DNA of 64,000 bases from Thiohalocapsa halophila (GTDB lineage Bacteria > Pseudomonadota > Gammaproteobacteria > Chromatiales > Chromatiaceae). The stretch covers positions 33,204-97,203 of the forward strand of contig NZ_NRRV01000013.1 of the NCBI RefSeq assembly GCF_016583825.1, written 5' to 3'. Numbering within the stretch: the stretch's first letter is position 1; every line of letters starts with the position of its first letter. The position numbers and the translations under genes are program-made. Shown piece after piece: positions 16,721 through 25,632 of this stretch. The notes under the pieces are model-generated. The model ran no database searches. It was given only the letters and a program-made list of their open reading frames with translations, and had not been told where the DNA came from.

Positions 16721-18538
16721 TCACACGTCGACTTCCGCCGCTTCTTCACGCAGCCGCCGCACGGTGGCCGTCAGCTCCCGATCCAGCTCCGAGAAGCGCT
16801 CCCAGTCGCCTTCGGGGATCTCCTCGCCCATGCGCATCAGCGAGCGGAAGATCGGCGCCGCGTTGATGCGCTCCGGCGGCACGCCGTCGGCGAGCAGCTT
16901 GTCGCCGGCGTCGATGAAGCTGCCGATGAGGCGCATCATCACCGCCTGGCGCTGGGGCGTGGCATAGCGGTCGATCTCGGAGAACGCCGACTGGCGCAGG
17001 AAGGCCTGGTTGATGAGCTGGGCGCAGAGCAGGGTCAGGCGCTGGCGCGGCGGCATGGCGTCGCGGCCGATGATGCGGGCCATGCGCTCCAGCCGGGCTT
17101 CGTCTTCCAGCAGGGTCAGGAAGCGCCGGCGCAGGGTCTCCCAGCGGGTGCAGCCCTCGCTGTGCCACCAGCGCGCCAGGCCCTGGGCGCTGTTGCTGTA
17201 GGAGGTCAGCGGGTGGATGGCCGGGTAGAACCTGGCCTGGGCCCGGCGCACATCCAGCGCCCAGAGGCAGCCGACGTAGCGGCGGGTGTGGTTGGTCACG
17301 GGCTCCGAGAAGTCCCCCGACGGCGGGCTCACGGCGCCCATGACGCTGACGGAGCCCTGCTCGCCGGCGAGCGTCTCCACCCGCGCCGCGCGCTCGTAGA
17401 AGTCCGCCAGCCGCGAGGACAAATAGGCCGGATAGCCGCCCTCCCCCGGCAGCTCCCCGAGGCGGCCTGAGACCTCCCGCAGCGCCTCCGCCCAGCGGCT
17501 GGTGGAGTCCGCCATCAGCGCCACGTCCAGGCCCTGGTCGCGGAAGTACTCGGCCACGGTGATGCCGGTGTAGATACTGGCCTCGCGGGCGGCGACGGGC
17601 ATGTTGGAGGTGTTGGCGATGACCACGGTGCGCTCCAGCAGCGGGCGGCCGGTGCGCGGGTCCTGAAGCTCCAGGAACTCCGCCAGCAGCCCGGCCAGCT
17701 CGTTGCCGCGCTCGCCGCAGCCGACGTAGACGATGACGTCGGCATCGCACCACTTGGCGATGGTCTCCAGCAGCACCGTCTTGCCGGTGCCGAAGCCGCC
17801 GGGGATGGACGCGGTGCCGCCGCGGGCGATGGGAAAGAGACAATCCAGGATGCGCTGGCCCGTGAGCATGGGCTCGTCCTCGGGCAGGCGCTTGGCCACC
17901 GGGCGCGGCAGGCGCACCGGCCAGCGGTGGGACAGGGCCACGTCGTACTCGCCGCCGTCGTCGGTGCGCAGGGTGCAGACGGCGGCGTCCTCGGCCACGC
18001 TGCCCGCGTCCGCCAGCTCGACGATGTGTCCCGCCGCGGCATCCGGCGGCACCAGGCAGCGCTGGCGCAGGCCCTGCTCGGCGGGCTCGGCGCCGTCCGG
18101 GCCGACGTCGCCGAGGACGGACCCGGGCGCCACCCGATCGCCCACGGCCACCGTCGGCGTGAAGCGAAAGCGCCCGGCGGGGGCCTCGCGCATGCCGGGG
18201 CGGACCCAGACCGAATCCGGGGCGGCATCCGGGGCGGCATCGCCATCGGTGCCGTCGACGCCGATGGGCCGCAGCAGGCCGTCGAAGATGTTGCCGAGAA
18301 TCCCCGGTCCCAGCCGAATCGACAGCAGCCGCCCGCTGCCCTCCACCGGGTCGCCGGGCCGCAGCCCCGAGGTGTCCTCGTAGACCTGCACGGTGATCTC
18401 GTCGCGGGCGACGCGGATGACCTCGCCCAGCAGGCGGTCGTCGCCGACCACCACGGCCTCGCGCAGCAGGAACGCGCCCTCGGAGGCCGCGCGCAGCACC
18501 GGGCCGCTGATCCAGGTGGTGGTGGCGCGGGCGCTCAT
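16721..18538 (-). CDS. atpA: V-type ATPase catalytic subunit A (operon 1)
   Basis: The 605-aa protein has the V-type A-subunit features: the ISGPVLRA barrel start, the 'non-homologous' insert region ~110-200, YHRWP-like SHRWPVRLPRPV, and the P-loop GGFGTGKT at 247-254. VGCGERGNELAGLL, NTSNMPVAAREASIYTGIT and ADSTSRWAEALREVSGRLGE follow. It hydrolyses or makes ATP in the A3B3 head. Its start overlaps subunit E by 4 bp. It is the last gene of this block: the subunit B gene expected next is 12.8 kb further on (2400-3878). Between residues 95 and 110 an Asp/Ala-rich insert is visible. Confidence 0.95.
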   Translation of the reverse strand: MSARATTTWISGPVLRAASEGAFLLREAVVVGDDRLLGEVIRVARDEITVQVYEDTSGLRPGDPVEGSGRLLSIRLGPGILGNIFDGLLRPIGVDGTDGDAAPDAAPDSVWVRPGMREAPAGRFRFTPTVAVGDRVAPGSVLGDVGPDGAEPAEQGLRQRCLVPPDAAAGHIVELADAGSVAEDAAVCTLRTDDGGEYDVALSHRWPVRLPRPVAKRLPEDEPMLTGQRILDCLFPIARGGTASIPGGFGTGKTVLLETIAKWCDADVIVYVGCGERGNELAGLLAEFLELQDPRTGRPLLERTVVIANTSNMPVAAREASIYTGITVAEYFRDQGLDVALMADSTSRWAEALREVSGRLGELPGEGGYPAYLSSRLADFYERAARVETLAGEQGSVSVMGAVSPPSGDFSEPVTNHTRRYVGCLWALDVRRAQARFYPAIHPLTSYSNSAQGLARWWHSEGCTRWETLRRRFLTLLEDEARLERMARIIGRDAMPPRQRLTLLCAQLINQAFLRQSAFSEIDRYATPQRQAVMMRLIGSFIDAGDKLLADGVPPERINAAPIFRSLMRMGEEIPEGDWERFSELDRELTATVRRLREEAAEVDV

Positions 18539-19227
18539 GTGGGCACCTCCGGGGTCTCGCTGTGGGTGGATGTCCCGGCGACTTGGGCAGCGCCCCCCGC
18601 CCGGGCCTCTGTCCGACCGGCTGCCTGCCCCTTGGCCAGCGCCAGCAGGCGCGCCTCGATGCGCGCGCGATCGCGCAGCAGGCCCTCGAGGCTCATGTCC
18701 AGCACGGCACCGCCGGCGGCGACGATGAGCCCCGCTTCCAAGTCGCCGTCCGCGCGCAGCGCCGGCGGCTCGATGCCGGCCTGCCCAAGCCCCGCCAGCG
18801 CCGCCTCGCGCTCCGCCTGCGGCCAGCCGCCGGCGTGGCGGATGGTCCAGCCGTGCTCGGGCAGGCGCTCCAGGGCCTGCTCCAGGGTGGTGTCCACCCA
18901 GGCACGGCGATGCTCGGCGTTGGCCCAGCGCTCGGCGAGCTGCGCCCTAAGCCCGGGCCAGGCGGCGGCCAGCAGAGCCGCATCGGCATGCTCGCCGCGG
19001 CGGCGCTCGACGGTGGCCCGCTCTGCGGCGGCGGCGCGCAGGATGCCCTCGGCGCGGGCGCGCTCGGCGACGATGCGCTCGTGCAGCGCGGCGCGCTCGC
19101 GCCGGTAGGCGTCGTGGATCAGGGACCGGGCCCGCGTCTCGGCCTCGGCCCGGATCTCCCGGCAGGCCTTGTCGCGCTCGTCCGCCACCAGCTTGAGCAG
19201 GGCGCGCTCGCGCTCTTCGGTGTTCAT
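18535..19227 (-). CDS. atpE: V-type ATPase subunit E (peripheral stalk, operon 1)
   Basis: The 230-aa protein starts MNTEERERALLKLVADERDK at 19227, then forms a long charged helix with many Arg, Glu and Ala (~1-95). A globular C-terminal domain follows containing DLEAGLIVAAGGAVLDMS and LEGLLRDRARIEARLLALA. This corresponds to the subunit E motif 'GG(v/l)-x-D-x-(S/T)(L)E-x-R'. The start codon overlaps the subunit F stop by 4 bp, and the stop overlaps the subunit A start, so translation is coupled. The long open frame upstream of the ATG is a shadow. Confidence 0.88.
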   Translation of the reverse strand: MNTEERERALLKLVADERDKACREIRAEAETRARSLIHDAYRRERAALHERIVAERARAEGILRAAAAERATVERRRGEHADAALLAAAWPGLRAQLAERWANAEHRRAWVDTTLEQALERLPEHGWTIRHAGGWPQAEREAALAGLGQAGIEPPALRADGDLEAGLIVAAGGAVLDMSLEGLLRDRARIEARLLALAKGQAAGRTEARAGGAAQVAGTSTHSETPEVPT

Positions 19228-19544
19228 TCGGCCAACCCCAGCTGTCGTTTCAAGACCGCCGTGAGGTCCGCAGGCGCCATGCGCCCGCGGGCGTCCGCCA
19301 CCACCACGCAGGGCGGGCGCTGCGCGGCCAGCGCCTCGGCTCGCAGTGGCGCCGGCAGCGCAGCGGCGGCCTCGGCGGTGAGAATGATGAGTCCGACGCC
19401 GGCGTCGCGGCGCAGCTCGCGCAGCAAGGCCGCGACCTCGGGCTGCGCCGGCGTGCGGCAGTCGGCACCGGCGAGGCGCCAGCCGGCGGCGCTGACGGCA
19501 TCGCCGACGAAGACGCAGCGGCTTGCAGCGAGCACGTCTGCCAT
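19224..19544 (-). CDS. atpF: V-type ATPase subunit F (operon 1)
   Basis: The 106-aa Rossmann-like small subunit includes CVFVGDAVSAAGWRLAGADC, GVGLIILTAEAAAALP and PPCVVVADARGRMA. It fits the subunit F pattern of a first strand with 'GD-x-x-x-x-G-F/W', a middle 'lI(l/i)t' strand and a third strand before a C-terminal helix. F binds the D shaft. It starts 18 bp after K and overlaps E by 4 bp. The sequence is divergent and the call leans on operon position. Confidence 0.8.
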   Translation of the reverse strand: MADVLAASRCVFVGDAVSAAGWRLAGADCRTPAQPEVAALLRELRRDAGVGLIILTAEAAAALPAPLRAEALAAQRPPCVVVADARGRMAPADLTAVLKRQLGLAE

Positions 19545-19562
19545 GGCGGCCGGCCCGACGGC

Positions 19563-19919
19563 TCAGATCTTGTTCAAGATCAGCACCGAGACGATGAGCC
19601 CGTAGATCGCGATGCCCTCGGCGAGCCCCACCAGGATGATGACCTTGCCGAAGAGCTCCGGCTTCTCGGCCAGCGCACCCACGGACGCCGCGCCCACGGT
19701 GGCCACCGCATAGGCCGCCCCCAGGGCGCCGACGGTGGTGGCCAGGGCTGCGGCGACGAAGCCCCAGCGCTGCACGCTCGGATCCATGACACGCTCGGCG
19801 ATCTCCACGACTTCCCCCTGCGCGAAGGCCTGCGGCTGCCACAGCAGCACGCTCGCCAACACCGCCACGAGCACGGCGGAGACGAACAGCGAGCCGGCGA
19901 CAAGAACGGATTTGCTCAT
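19563..19919 (-). CDS. atpK: V-type ATPase subunit K (rotor ring, operon 1)
   Basis: The 118-aa proteolipid has a first hydrophobic segment ending LLWQPQAFAQG that resembles a signal peptide. Two ring helices follow: RWGFVAAALATTVGALGAAY and GKVIILVGLAEGIAIYGLIV. The ion-binding carboxylate is the Glu in GLAEGIAIYG. The residue after it is Gly, not the Ser/Thr usually seen in Na+-binding c-rings of the F type, so proton coupling is more likely, but this is inference. The start overlaps the I subunit stop by 4 bp. Confidence 0.92.
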   Translation of the reverse strand: MSKSVLVAGSLFVSAVLVAVLASVLLWQPQAFAQGEVVEIAERVMDPSVQRWGFVAAALATTVGALGAAYAVATVGAASVGALAEKPELFGKVIILVGLAEGIAIYGLIVSVLILNKI

Positions 19920-21745
19920 GACGGACCTCCTGTGACGAGGGCGGGGGGCGCCGGCAGCGGGCTGAACACCCGCCCGGTGCCCTTGAGGAAACGGTTGAAG
20001 AATTCGAACAGCACCAGCCGCGTGGTCTGGATGGACACCACCAGCCCCTCCAGCAGGATGATCACCAGATTGCCGAGGATCAGGATCAGCACCGCGGCCC
20101 AGCCGGGGGCGGCGGCCGCCATGGTGACGACGGCCGCCGACAGCGCCGCGTGCGCCAGCGCAAAGGCGCCGACACGGGCGAAGGACAGGGTGTTGGTGAG
20201 CAATTGCAGCCCGCTCTCGGCGAGATGCCCCAGCGCCGCCAGCGCCCCGAGCAGCTTGTGCGCGATCCAATAGGACCCGGCGATATACCAGCCGAGCCCC
20301 AACAGCGCGAGCCAACCGAGACCGAGATCGGGCAGCGCGAGCATACCCACCAGGCCCAGGTACAGCACCAGCATGCCCGCGTCCACGGCGAGCCAGTGGC
20401 GGGCGTGGCCCGCCGCCAGCGCCCCGAAGCCCGCCAGCAGCTGACCCAGGGAGAGCAGCGCCACCGCGAACACCAGGGGCACCGCAAGCACGACCAGCGG
20501 GTGCTCCAGCGGATGCAGCCACAGGGCCGGAATCACGTGCTCGATGCCGAACAGGCTGCCGAAGAGGAAGCCGAACAGCGTCGCCGACGCGCCGCAGAGC
20601 ACCATGAGCCGGGCCATCGGGAACCTGGGCATCAGCCACAGGCCCACAGCCACCAGCACCAATCCCTGGCCGACGTCGCCGAACATGTAGCCGAACAACA
20701 GCGGCACCACCACGGCCAACAGCGGCGTCGGGTCGGCCTCGTCGCCGCCGGGCACGCCCAGCGCCCGGGCGAAGAGCTCGAAGGGCTTCAGCCAGGCCGG
20801 GTTGTGCAGCACCTGCGGCGGGCGGGCGCCCGCCGGCGGCGGTGCGAAGCGCAGCAGCGCACGGGTGTCGGCGCGCGCCAGGGCCGCCGCCAGGCGCTCG
20901 CCGTGGAGGTCGTCGGTCCAGCCGGTGATCCAGGCCAGGTGCTCGCCGGCGCGCTCCAGCGCCCCGACGCGGCGGCTGAACCACTCCAGCCACTCCGCCT
21001 CCCCCAGGCTGTCGCCGAGTGAGTACTCGTCGAACAGGGTGTCCAGCTCGGCAGTGAGGTGCACCGCCCGCCGGGAGAGGAAATTGCGGCGGGCGCGAAT
21101 CCGTGCCAGCGCCGTGACAGCATCGCCCTTGAGCCAGGCCGGGCGCAGCACGAGCCGCCCGTGCTGGGCCTTCACCTGCGCCTTGGCCGCGTCCAGCCGA
21201 TCCGCGGGGCCGAGGATCATCCAGCAGTCCTCGTCGCTCCAGGGGACGCTGCGCGCCAGCAGGGGCTCCGGCAGCGCGAGCTCGGTGCCGGCGGGGAGGA
21301 TGGCGCAGAAGGTGCCGAGCATGGGCCCGGAGTCGGTCACCCGCGCGAAGTCCAGGGTGCTGCCGCGCACCTTGCCGATGATCTGCTCCAGCCACTTGAG
21401 GCCGGTCTGCTCCTCTTCGCAGGCTTGGAGCTGGTCGATGAGTGGGTCGGCTTCGCGCTGCCAGGCGGCGATGCGGGTCAAGGCGCGCTCCATCACCTGC
21501 ACCGGCGCCGCCAGCAGCGGGCCGCGGCGCAGACGCCCGCGCTGCCAGTAGCGCTGATAGCGCTGCGCCAGGCGCTGGTATTCCGCGATGCCGGCGGCGA
21601 TGGCCGCCAAAGGCTGCTCGGCGGTCTCGGGCGCGCGCAGCTCCAGCTCCACGGCGCCCGTGCGCGCCAGCTCGGCGAGGGTGTGCACCGCCTCGCTGCG
21701 GGGGCAGAGCACCTCGAACCAACGGGTGGCGAGGGGGCGGAGCAT
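19916..21745 (-). CDS. atpI: V-type ATPase subunit I (membrane stator, operon 1)
   Basis: The 609-aa protein has a cytoplasmic coiled-coil half (~1-330) starting MLRPLATRWFEVLCPRSEA, and a membrane half with about seven spans from DPTPLLAVVVPLLFGYMFGD. The conserved stator arginine is in LTNTLSFARVGAFALAHAAL. Subunit I provides the ion half-channels facing the K ring. Its ATG overlaps the preceding gene as TGATG, and its stop overlaps the K start. Confidence 0.95.
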   Translation of the reverse strand: MLRPLATRWFEVLCPRSEAVHTLAELARTGAVELELRAPETAEQPLAAIAAGIAEYQRLAQRYQRYWQRGRLRRGPLLAAPVQVMERALTRIAAWQREADPLIDQLQACEEEQTGLKWLEQIIGKVRGSTLDFARVTDSGPMLGTFCAILPAGTELALPEPLLARSVPWSDEDCWMILGPADRLDAAKAQVKAQHGRLVLRPAWLKGDAVTALARIRARRNFLSRRAVHLTAELDTLFDEYSLGDSLGEAEWLEWFSRRVGALERAGEHLAWITGWTDDLHGERLAAALARADTRALLRFAPPPAGARPPQVLHNPAWLKPFELFARALGVPGGDEADPTPLLAVVVPLLFGYMFGDVGQGLVLVAVGLWLMPRFPMARLMVLCGASATLFGFLFGSLFGIEHVIPALWLHPLEHPLVVLAVPLVFAVALLSLGQLLAGFGALAAGHARHWLAVDAGMLVLYLGLVGMLALPDLGLGWLALLGLGWYIAGSYWIAHKLLGALAALGHLAESGLQLLTNTLSFARVGAFALAHAALSAAVVTMAAAAPGWAAVLILILGNLVIILLEGLVVSIQTTRLVLFEFFNRFLKGTGRVFSPLPAPPALVTGGPS

Positions 21746-22530
21746 CAGGCGGCCTCCTCTCGGCTGCCGGCCGCCGGCACCTGCGGGAACAGAGCCCGGT
21801 CAAGCAGCGCTCGGCGCAGGCGCTCCAGGTCCAGTGCCAGCAGCGCCAGGTAGGTAAAGGGCGCCGCCGGCGACAGGCCCAGACCGTGGAAGCGAAAGCG
21901 CAGGCGCTCACGCAGCGCTTGGCGGCGGGTCCAGGCCCGCTGCGGGCTGCCGGTACGAAAGGCGGCCAGATGCTCGCCGAGAAGCCCGGCGAGGCCGTCC
22001 AGGTCGGCGCGCGCCGCCGCTCCGGGGTGCGGCCAGCGCCGGCGCCAGGCGTTCGTCCACAGCGTCGGCACCGGGCCCGCGGCCGGGTCCAGCAGCGGCG
22101 CCAGCCCTGCTTCGGCCACCCGTGCCTCCACCAGGGCGCCGTCGTCATCCAGCAAGGCCGCCAGCGGCGCGGCCTGCCGGGCCCACGCCGGCAGCGCCCC
22201 GCCCCGGCGCAGATGCTCGATCACACCGGCAAGCGCCAGCCACCGGGTCCAGCGCACGGCGTCGCGCCAGGACTCGGGCACGAAGTCCGCGACGGCGTCG
22301 ATCTCGGTGAGCAGCAGCCCGCGCACGCCGGCCTCGATGTCGGCGGCGGTGCTGGCCGCGGAGAAGGCCTTGACCCAATCCCGGTGCGGGCCGTTGCGGG
22401 CATCCTCAAGCCAGGCGCCGAGCCCGCGGATGCCGCTGATGCGGCGCCAGTCGTTCTCTGTCGGCAGGCGTCCGTAGCGGGCCTGCACCCGCGCCTGGGC
22501 GTGGGCGAAGCTGCGGTCGGGGGCGCTCAC
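21745..22530 (-). CDS. Probable V-type ATPase subunit C-like protein (operon 1)
   Basis: The 261-aa protein is rich in Arg, Ala, Leu and Trp and predicted to be mostly helical (for example YGRLPTENDWRRISGIRGLG, FVPESWRDAVRWTRWLALAG and ALLALDLERLRRALLDRALF). It does not look like the operon 2 subunit C (352 aa) and I cannot match it to a family by motifs. Its position between the H/G-like gene and subunit I, with translational overlaps on both sides, matches where subunit C sits in operon 2. I infer it is a strongly diverged or analogous socket subunit. Confidence 0.55.
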   Translation of the reverse strand: MSAPDRSFAHAQARVQARYGRLPTENDWRRISGIRGLGAWLEDARNGPHRDWVKAFSAASTAADIEAGVRGLLLTEIDAVADFVPESWRDAVRWTRWLALAGVIEHLRRGGALPAWARQAAPLAALLDDDGALVEARVAEAGLAPLLDPAAGPVPTLWTNAWRRRWPHPGAAARADLDGLAGLLGEHLAAFRTGSPQRAWTRRQALRERLRFRFHGLGLSPAAPFTYLALLALDLERLRRALLDRALFPQVPAAGSREEAA

Positions 22531-22859
22531 GGCTGCCCCCCGGTGAGCTCGGCGGCCAACGCGGCCGCCAGCGCGTCGACCAGTGCCGCATCCGGCTCGG
22601 TGGCCGTCTCATCGGCGGCGGCATCGGCAGCGAGCGCTTCCAAGCCGCGCTGAATGCCGCGGTCGGCGATGCGGTGCGCGGCCCGAATGCGGCGCTCGGC
22701 CCGCTTGGCAATGCCGCGGGCCTCGCGCTCGGCGGCGGTGATGCGGGCATCCGCCGCGTCACGGCAGGCGGCCACGGCTTGCCGGGCCTCGGCCTCGGCC
22801 CCGAGCACGCGATTGAAGGCCGCGTCAACGGCGCGGCCGTCCGCACGCTGGTCAGTCAT
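22527..22859 (-). CDS. V-type ATPase subunit H/G-like coiled-coil stalk protein (operon 1)
   Basis: The 110-aa protein is a continuous charged helix (FNRVLGAEAEARQAVAACRD and ITAAEREARGIAKRAERRI) with a short acidic C-terminus. This is the peripheral-stalk G/H subunit pattern that pairs with E. It is the first gene of the operon and overlaps the next by 4 bp. Composition-based call supported by position. Confidence 0.72.
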   Translation of the reverse strand: MTDQRADGRAVDAAFNRVLGAEAEARQAVAACRDAADARITAAEREARGIAKRAERRIRAAHRIADRGIQRGLEALAADAAADETATEPDAALVDALAAALAAELTGGQP

Positions 22860-22956
22860 GGCTGCTGTCGTCCCATCTGCCCGTGCATCCGCTGCCGCGC
22901 CGGCGGTTCTGGCGCCGCCGCGCCCAGCATCTGTGCGCTGCGCATCGACCCCGCCG

Positions 22957-23757
22957 TCAACGCAGCCCGGCTTTGCTCATGAGCGCGCGCACATGATCCA
23001 CCGGGATGGCATAGCTGATGCCGCTCGGATCCTTGATGGCAGACTCGCGCGTGCGCTTGACATACACACTGTTGATCACACCGATCACCCGGCCCGAGTC
23101 CACATCGTACACGGGGCTGCCGCTATTGCCGGGGTAAGCCGTGGCGTCGAGCTGCAGTATCTTGAAGGGGGCCGACAGCCGTTTGATCATCTCCGGTGTC
23201 AGCTCCCGCCCGGAGCCGACCGGCGCCGCAATGGGTGCCAGCGCCGCCACCACGGCGCGATGGGTAGCCGAATAGAGACCGAGCGCACCCAACAGCGGGT
23301 AGCCCGTGAAGGCCGCCCATTGGCCTTCCCGGATGTCGGCGGTGCGCCCCAGGGTGACCGCCGGCAGGGAGCCGCCCTCGAAGCGCAGCAGGGCCAGATC
23401 GTGCTCGCGGTCTGCGGCCACCAGCTTGGCGGGGCGCATCTCGGTGCGGTTGTCGGCGCCCGGGCGATAAACGGCGACGGTCTCCCGCCTGCCCTCGTCG
23501 AGCTTGCGCGGCACCACATGGGCATTGGTGACGACATGATTGGGCGCCACCACGAAGCCCGTGCCCCGCGGCTGCTTCTGCGTTTGCCGCACGGCCATGT
23601 AGGTGCCGACGGCGACGACGCTGCGCTTCATCTGCGCCGCGGTGGCGGGCAGGTCCGCAAGCGCCGGGCCGCCGGCCAGCGGCAGGGCGAGCAGCCCGGC
23701 CGCAAGCAGACACGCTTCGCAGGTGCGGCGGGTGCTGGATTGGACGGCGTTTGGCAT
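22957..23757 (-). CDS. Trypsin-like (S1/S1C) periplasmic serine protease
   Basis: The 266-aa protein has a signal peptide (ACLLAAGLLALPLAGGPALA) and a complete chymotrypsin-fold triad: His80 in VVTNAHVV, Asp120 in EHDLALLRF and Ser212 in AYPGNSGSPVYD. No PDZ domain follows. The protein ends ISYAIPVDHVRALMSKAGLR, similar to DegP/HtrA protease domains. A strong AGGAGG ribosome-binding site precedes ATG 23757. It lies 97 bp upstream of V-ATPase operon 1 in the same direction and might be cotranscribed with it. A role in quality control of exported proteins is likely. Confidence 0.9.
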   Translation of the reverse strand: MPNAVQSSTRRTCEACLLAAGLLALPLAGGPALADLPATAAQMKRSVVAVGTYMAVRQTQKQPRGTGFVVAPNHVVTNAHVVPRKLDEGRRETVAVYRPGADNRTEMRPAKLVAADREHDLALLRFEGGSLPAVTLGRTADIREGQWAAFTGYPLLGALGLYSATHRAVVAALAPIAAPVGSGRELTPEMIKRLSAPFKILQLDATAYPGNSGSPVYDVDSGRVIGVINSVYVKRTRESAIKDPSGISYAIPVDHVRALMSKAGLR

Positions 23758-24136
23758 CTGGCCTCCTCGGTGCGGGGACGGCGCGGCAACGGCCGGGTGA
23801 CGGCGACATCAAATCACCACGTCCCTAGTGGAATATTAGTACATACTCATGGGAGTCGCGGGACCTGTGGCACAGTCCACAGGATTCGCTGCCGGCATGC
23901 TGCGCCGCCGGCGCGCCAGTACGCATGACACGCATCAATGCCGAGGGCCTCGGGGCGCGATGCCCTAAGATCACCCGAGGCGCCAAAGGCTTCTATAAGC
24001 CCATTATTGACTACTGATCCATGGCAAGCTTGAGGCGTCCGGCGCTGGCCAGAGGGGCCATGCTTTCGCTAATCTTCGCGCCGTCGGACCACCATCCCAC
24101 CCTGCGTCCACCCATTCCCCCGCCCCGGAGTCGCCG
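23758..24136. promoter_or_regulatory. Divergent intergenic region between protease/V-ATPase 1 and V-ATPase 2
   Basis: This 379-bp region separates a minus-strand unit (protease, operon 1) from a plus-strand unit (operon 2) and must hold promoters for both. An AT-rich patch, GGAATATTAGTACATACTCA at about 23830-23849, is a candidate -10 zone for the minus strand. CCTGTGG (23864-23870) and CCACAGG (23877-23883) form a 7-bp inverted repeat with a 6-bp spacer, a possible operator. No gene is seen. Confidence 0.45.
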
Positions 24137-24454
24137 ATGGATGACACCCTGAAACGCCTGCTCGATGCCGAGATGCGCGCCGAGAAGATCGCGCAGGAGG
24201 CGGAGCAGGAGCGTGAGCGCATCATCCAGGCCGCCATGACTGACGCTCGGGCGGAGGACCAGCGCTTCACGGCCCGGGTGCCGGACCTGCACCGCAGCTT
24301 CATCGGGAAGGCCGAGGAGCGCGCCGAGCAGACCATCGCCGAGCTCAAGCGCCGCTACGACGAGCGCCATGTGCAGCTACGCAACACGGCCGAAGAGCGC
24401 GAGCAGGAGGCCTTGGAAACCGCCTTCGAGCTGCTCGTCGATCCGAGCCGCTGA
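24137..24454 (+). CDS. V-type ATPase subunit H/G-like stalk protein (operon 2)
   Basis: The 105-aa protein is a single charged coiled coil (LKRLLDAEMRAEKIAQEAEQ, IAELKRRYDERHVQLRNTAE) with a short C-terminal segment FELLVDPSR. It is the peripheral-stalk partner of subunit E. GGAG precedes the start. It is the first gene of operon 2, mirroring operon 1. Confidence 0.78.
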   Translation: MDDTLKRLLDAEMRAEKIAQEAEQERERIIQAAMTDARAEDQRFTARVPDLHRSFIGKAEERAEQTIAELKRRYDERHVQLRNTAEEREQEALETAFELLVDPSR

Positions 24455-24470
24455 CTGCACGCGCCCGATC

Positions 24471-25529
24471 ATGACCAACACCGATCAGGCCTATCTCAAC
24501 ACCCGCGTCACGGCCATGTCCGTGCAGCTGCTGGCGGCGACAGAGCTCGCGGAGCTCGCCCGGCTGGACCTGACGGCGCTGGCCGAGCGCTTTCAGCTGG
24601 AGGCCCTGCTGGACGAGCAGCTGCGCCCGCGGACGAAGGCGCGCGCCGTGGAGCAGACCCTGCTGCACCTGCTGCTCGCCGACCTCGCCGTGCTGACGCG
24701 GCCGATGGCGGCCGCCGAGCGCGGGCTGTTGCTGGCGTGGGCGCGCAAGTATGCGCTGTTCAACTTGAAGACCCTGATCCGCGGCAAGCTCCACGAGCTG
24801 GACCAAGGCGAGATCCGCGAGAACCTCTATGAGCTTCCGGCCCGCGTGCGGCTGCCGCATCAAGAGCTGTATCGGGCGGAGAACGTGCCCGAGCTGCTGC
24901 GGGTGCTGGAGCGGGGGCCGCTACGGCTCATCGCCCGCCAGGCGCGCGAGTCCTACGAGCAGCGCCGTGATGCCTTCGTGCTGGAGGCGGCCGTGGATCA
25001 GCGTTACTACGCCGAGCTGGCGCGCCAGGGCACGCTGCTGCGCGGGTCCGAGGCGCCCGCGATCCAGAACCTCATCGGCGCGGTGCTGGATCGCGTGAAC
25101 GTGCTCTGGCTGCTGCGCTTTCGCTTCTCCTTCGGCTTCTCGCCCAGCGAGGCCTTCTACCAGCTGGTGCCCTCCAAGCGCCTGCTGCACCGCGACCGTT
25201 TGCTGACCCTCGCCAACATCGACGGCTTCGATGAGGTGCTCGCGGCCATGCCCCCACCCTTGGACACAATGCTGGCGGGCAGCCCCAGCCTCATCGAGGT
25301 GCAGCGCCGCGTCGGTGCCATGCTCATCGACGAGTGCCGGCGCACCCTCAAGCGCGGGCGCTCAGGCGTCGCCCGCGCGCTGGCTTATTTGATTTTGCGC
25401 GAGCACGACGTCCACCAGCTCTACGCGCTCATTCAGGGCCAGCTGTTGGGCCTGCCGCAGGACGTGGTGCACATCGCCGTGGGCCTGGCGGACCCGCATT
25501 GCCCGAGCGGCATCCGGGCCGCCGCCTGA
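24471..25529 (+). CDS. atpC: V-type ATPase subunit C (operon 2)
   Basis: The 352-aa helical protein matches the V-type C/AC39 family: YLNTRVTAMSVQLL at the start, NLKTLIRGKLHELDQGEIRE, the repeated three-helix units, IQNLIGAVLDRVNVLWLLRF and REHDVHQLYALIQGQLLGLP near the end. It forms the socket between the D/F shaft and the K ring. ATG 24471 follows the H/G gene by 16 bp and is preferred over the upstream in-frame Met because YLNTRV starts the fold. Confidence 0.9.
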   Translation: MTNTDQAYLNTRVTAMSVQLLAATELAELARLDLTALAERFQLEALLDEQLRPRTKARAVEQTLLHLLLADLAVLTRPMAAAERGLLLAWARKYALFNLKTLIRGKLHELDQGEIRENLYELPARVRLPHQELYRAENVPELLRVLERGPLRLIARQARESYEQRRDAFVLEAAVDQRYYAELARQGTLLRGSEAPAIQNLIGAVLDRVNVLWLLRFRFSFGFSPSEAFYQLVPSKRLLHRDRLLTLANIDGFDEVLAAMPPPLDTMLAGSPSLIEVQRRVGAMLIDECRRTLKRGRSGVARALAYLILREHDVHQLYALIQGQLLGLPQDVVHIAVGLADPHCPSGIRAAA

Positions 25530-25632
25530 GCGCCGTCATCTGGACACACCGAGCACACCGAGCCAGACGACCGTGTCAATACCGAGCATGCGTGAGCCTC
25601 GTCCCGATCCACTGCCGGCGGAGAACTGAACC

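Noticed and set aside
19563..22148. 861-aa minus-strand frame
   Set aside because: It is mostly a shadow of subunit I in another frame that merges into the true K gene; only the last 118 residues (from 19919) are real.
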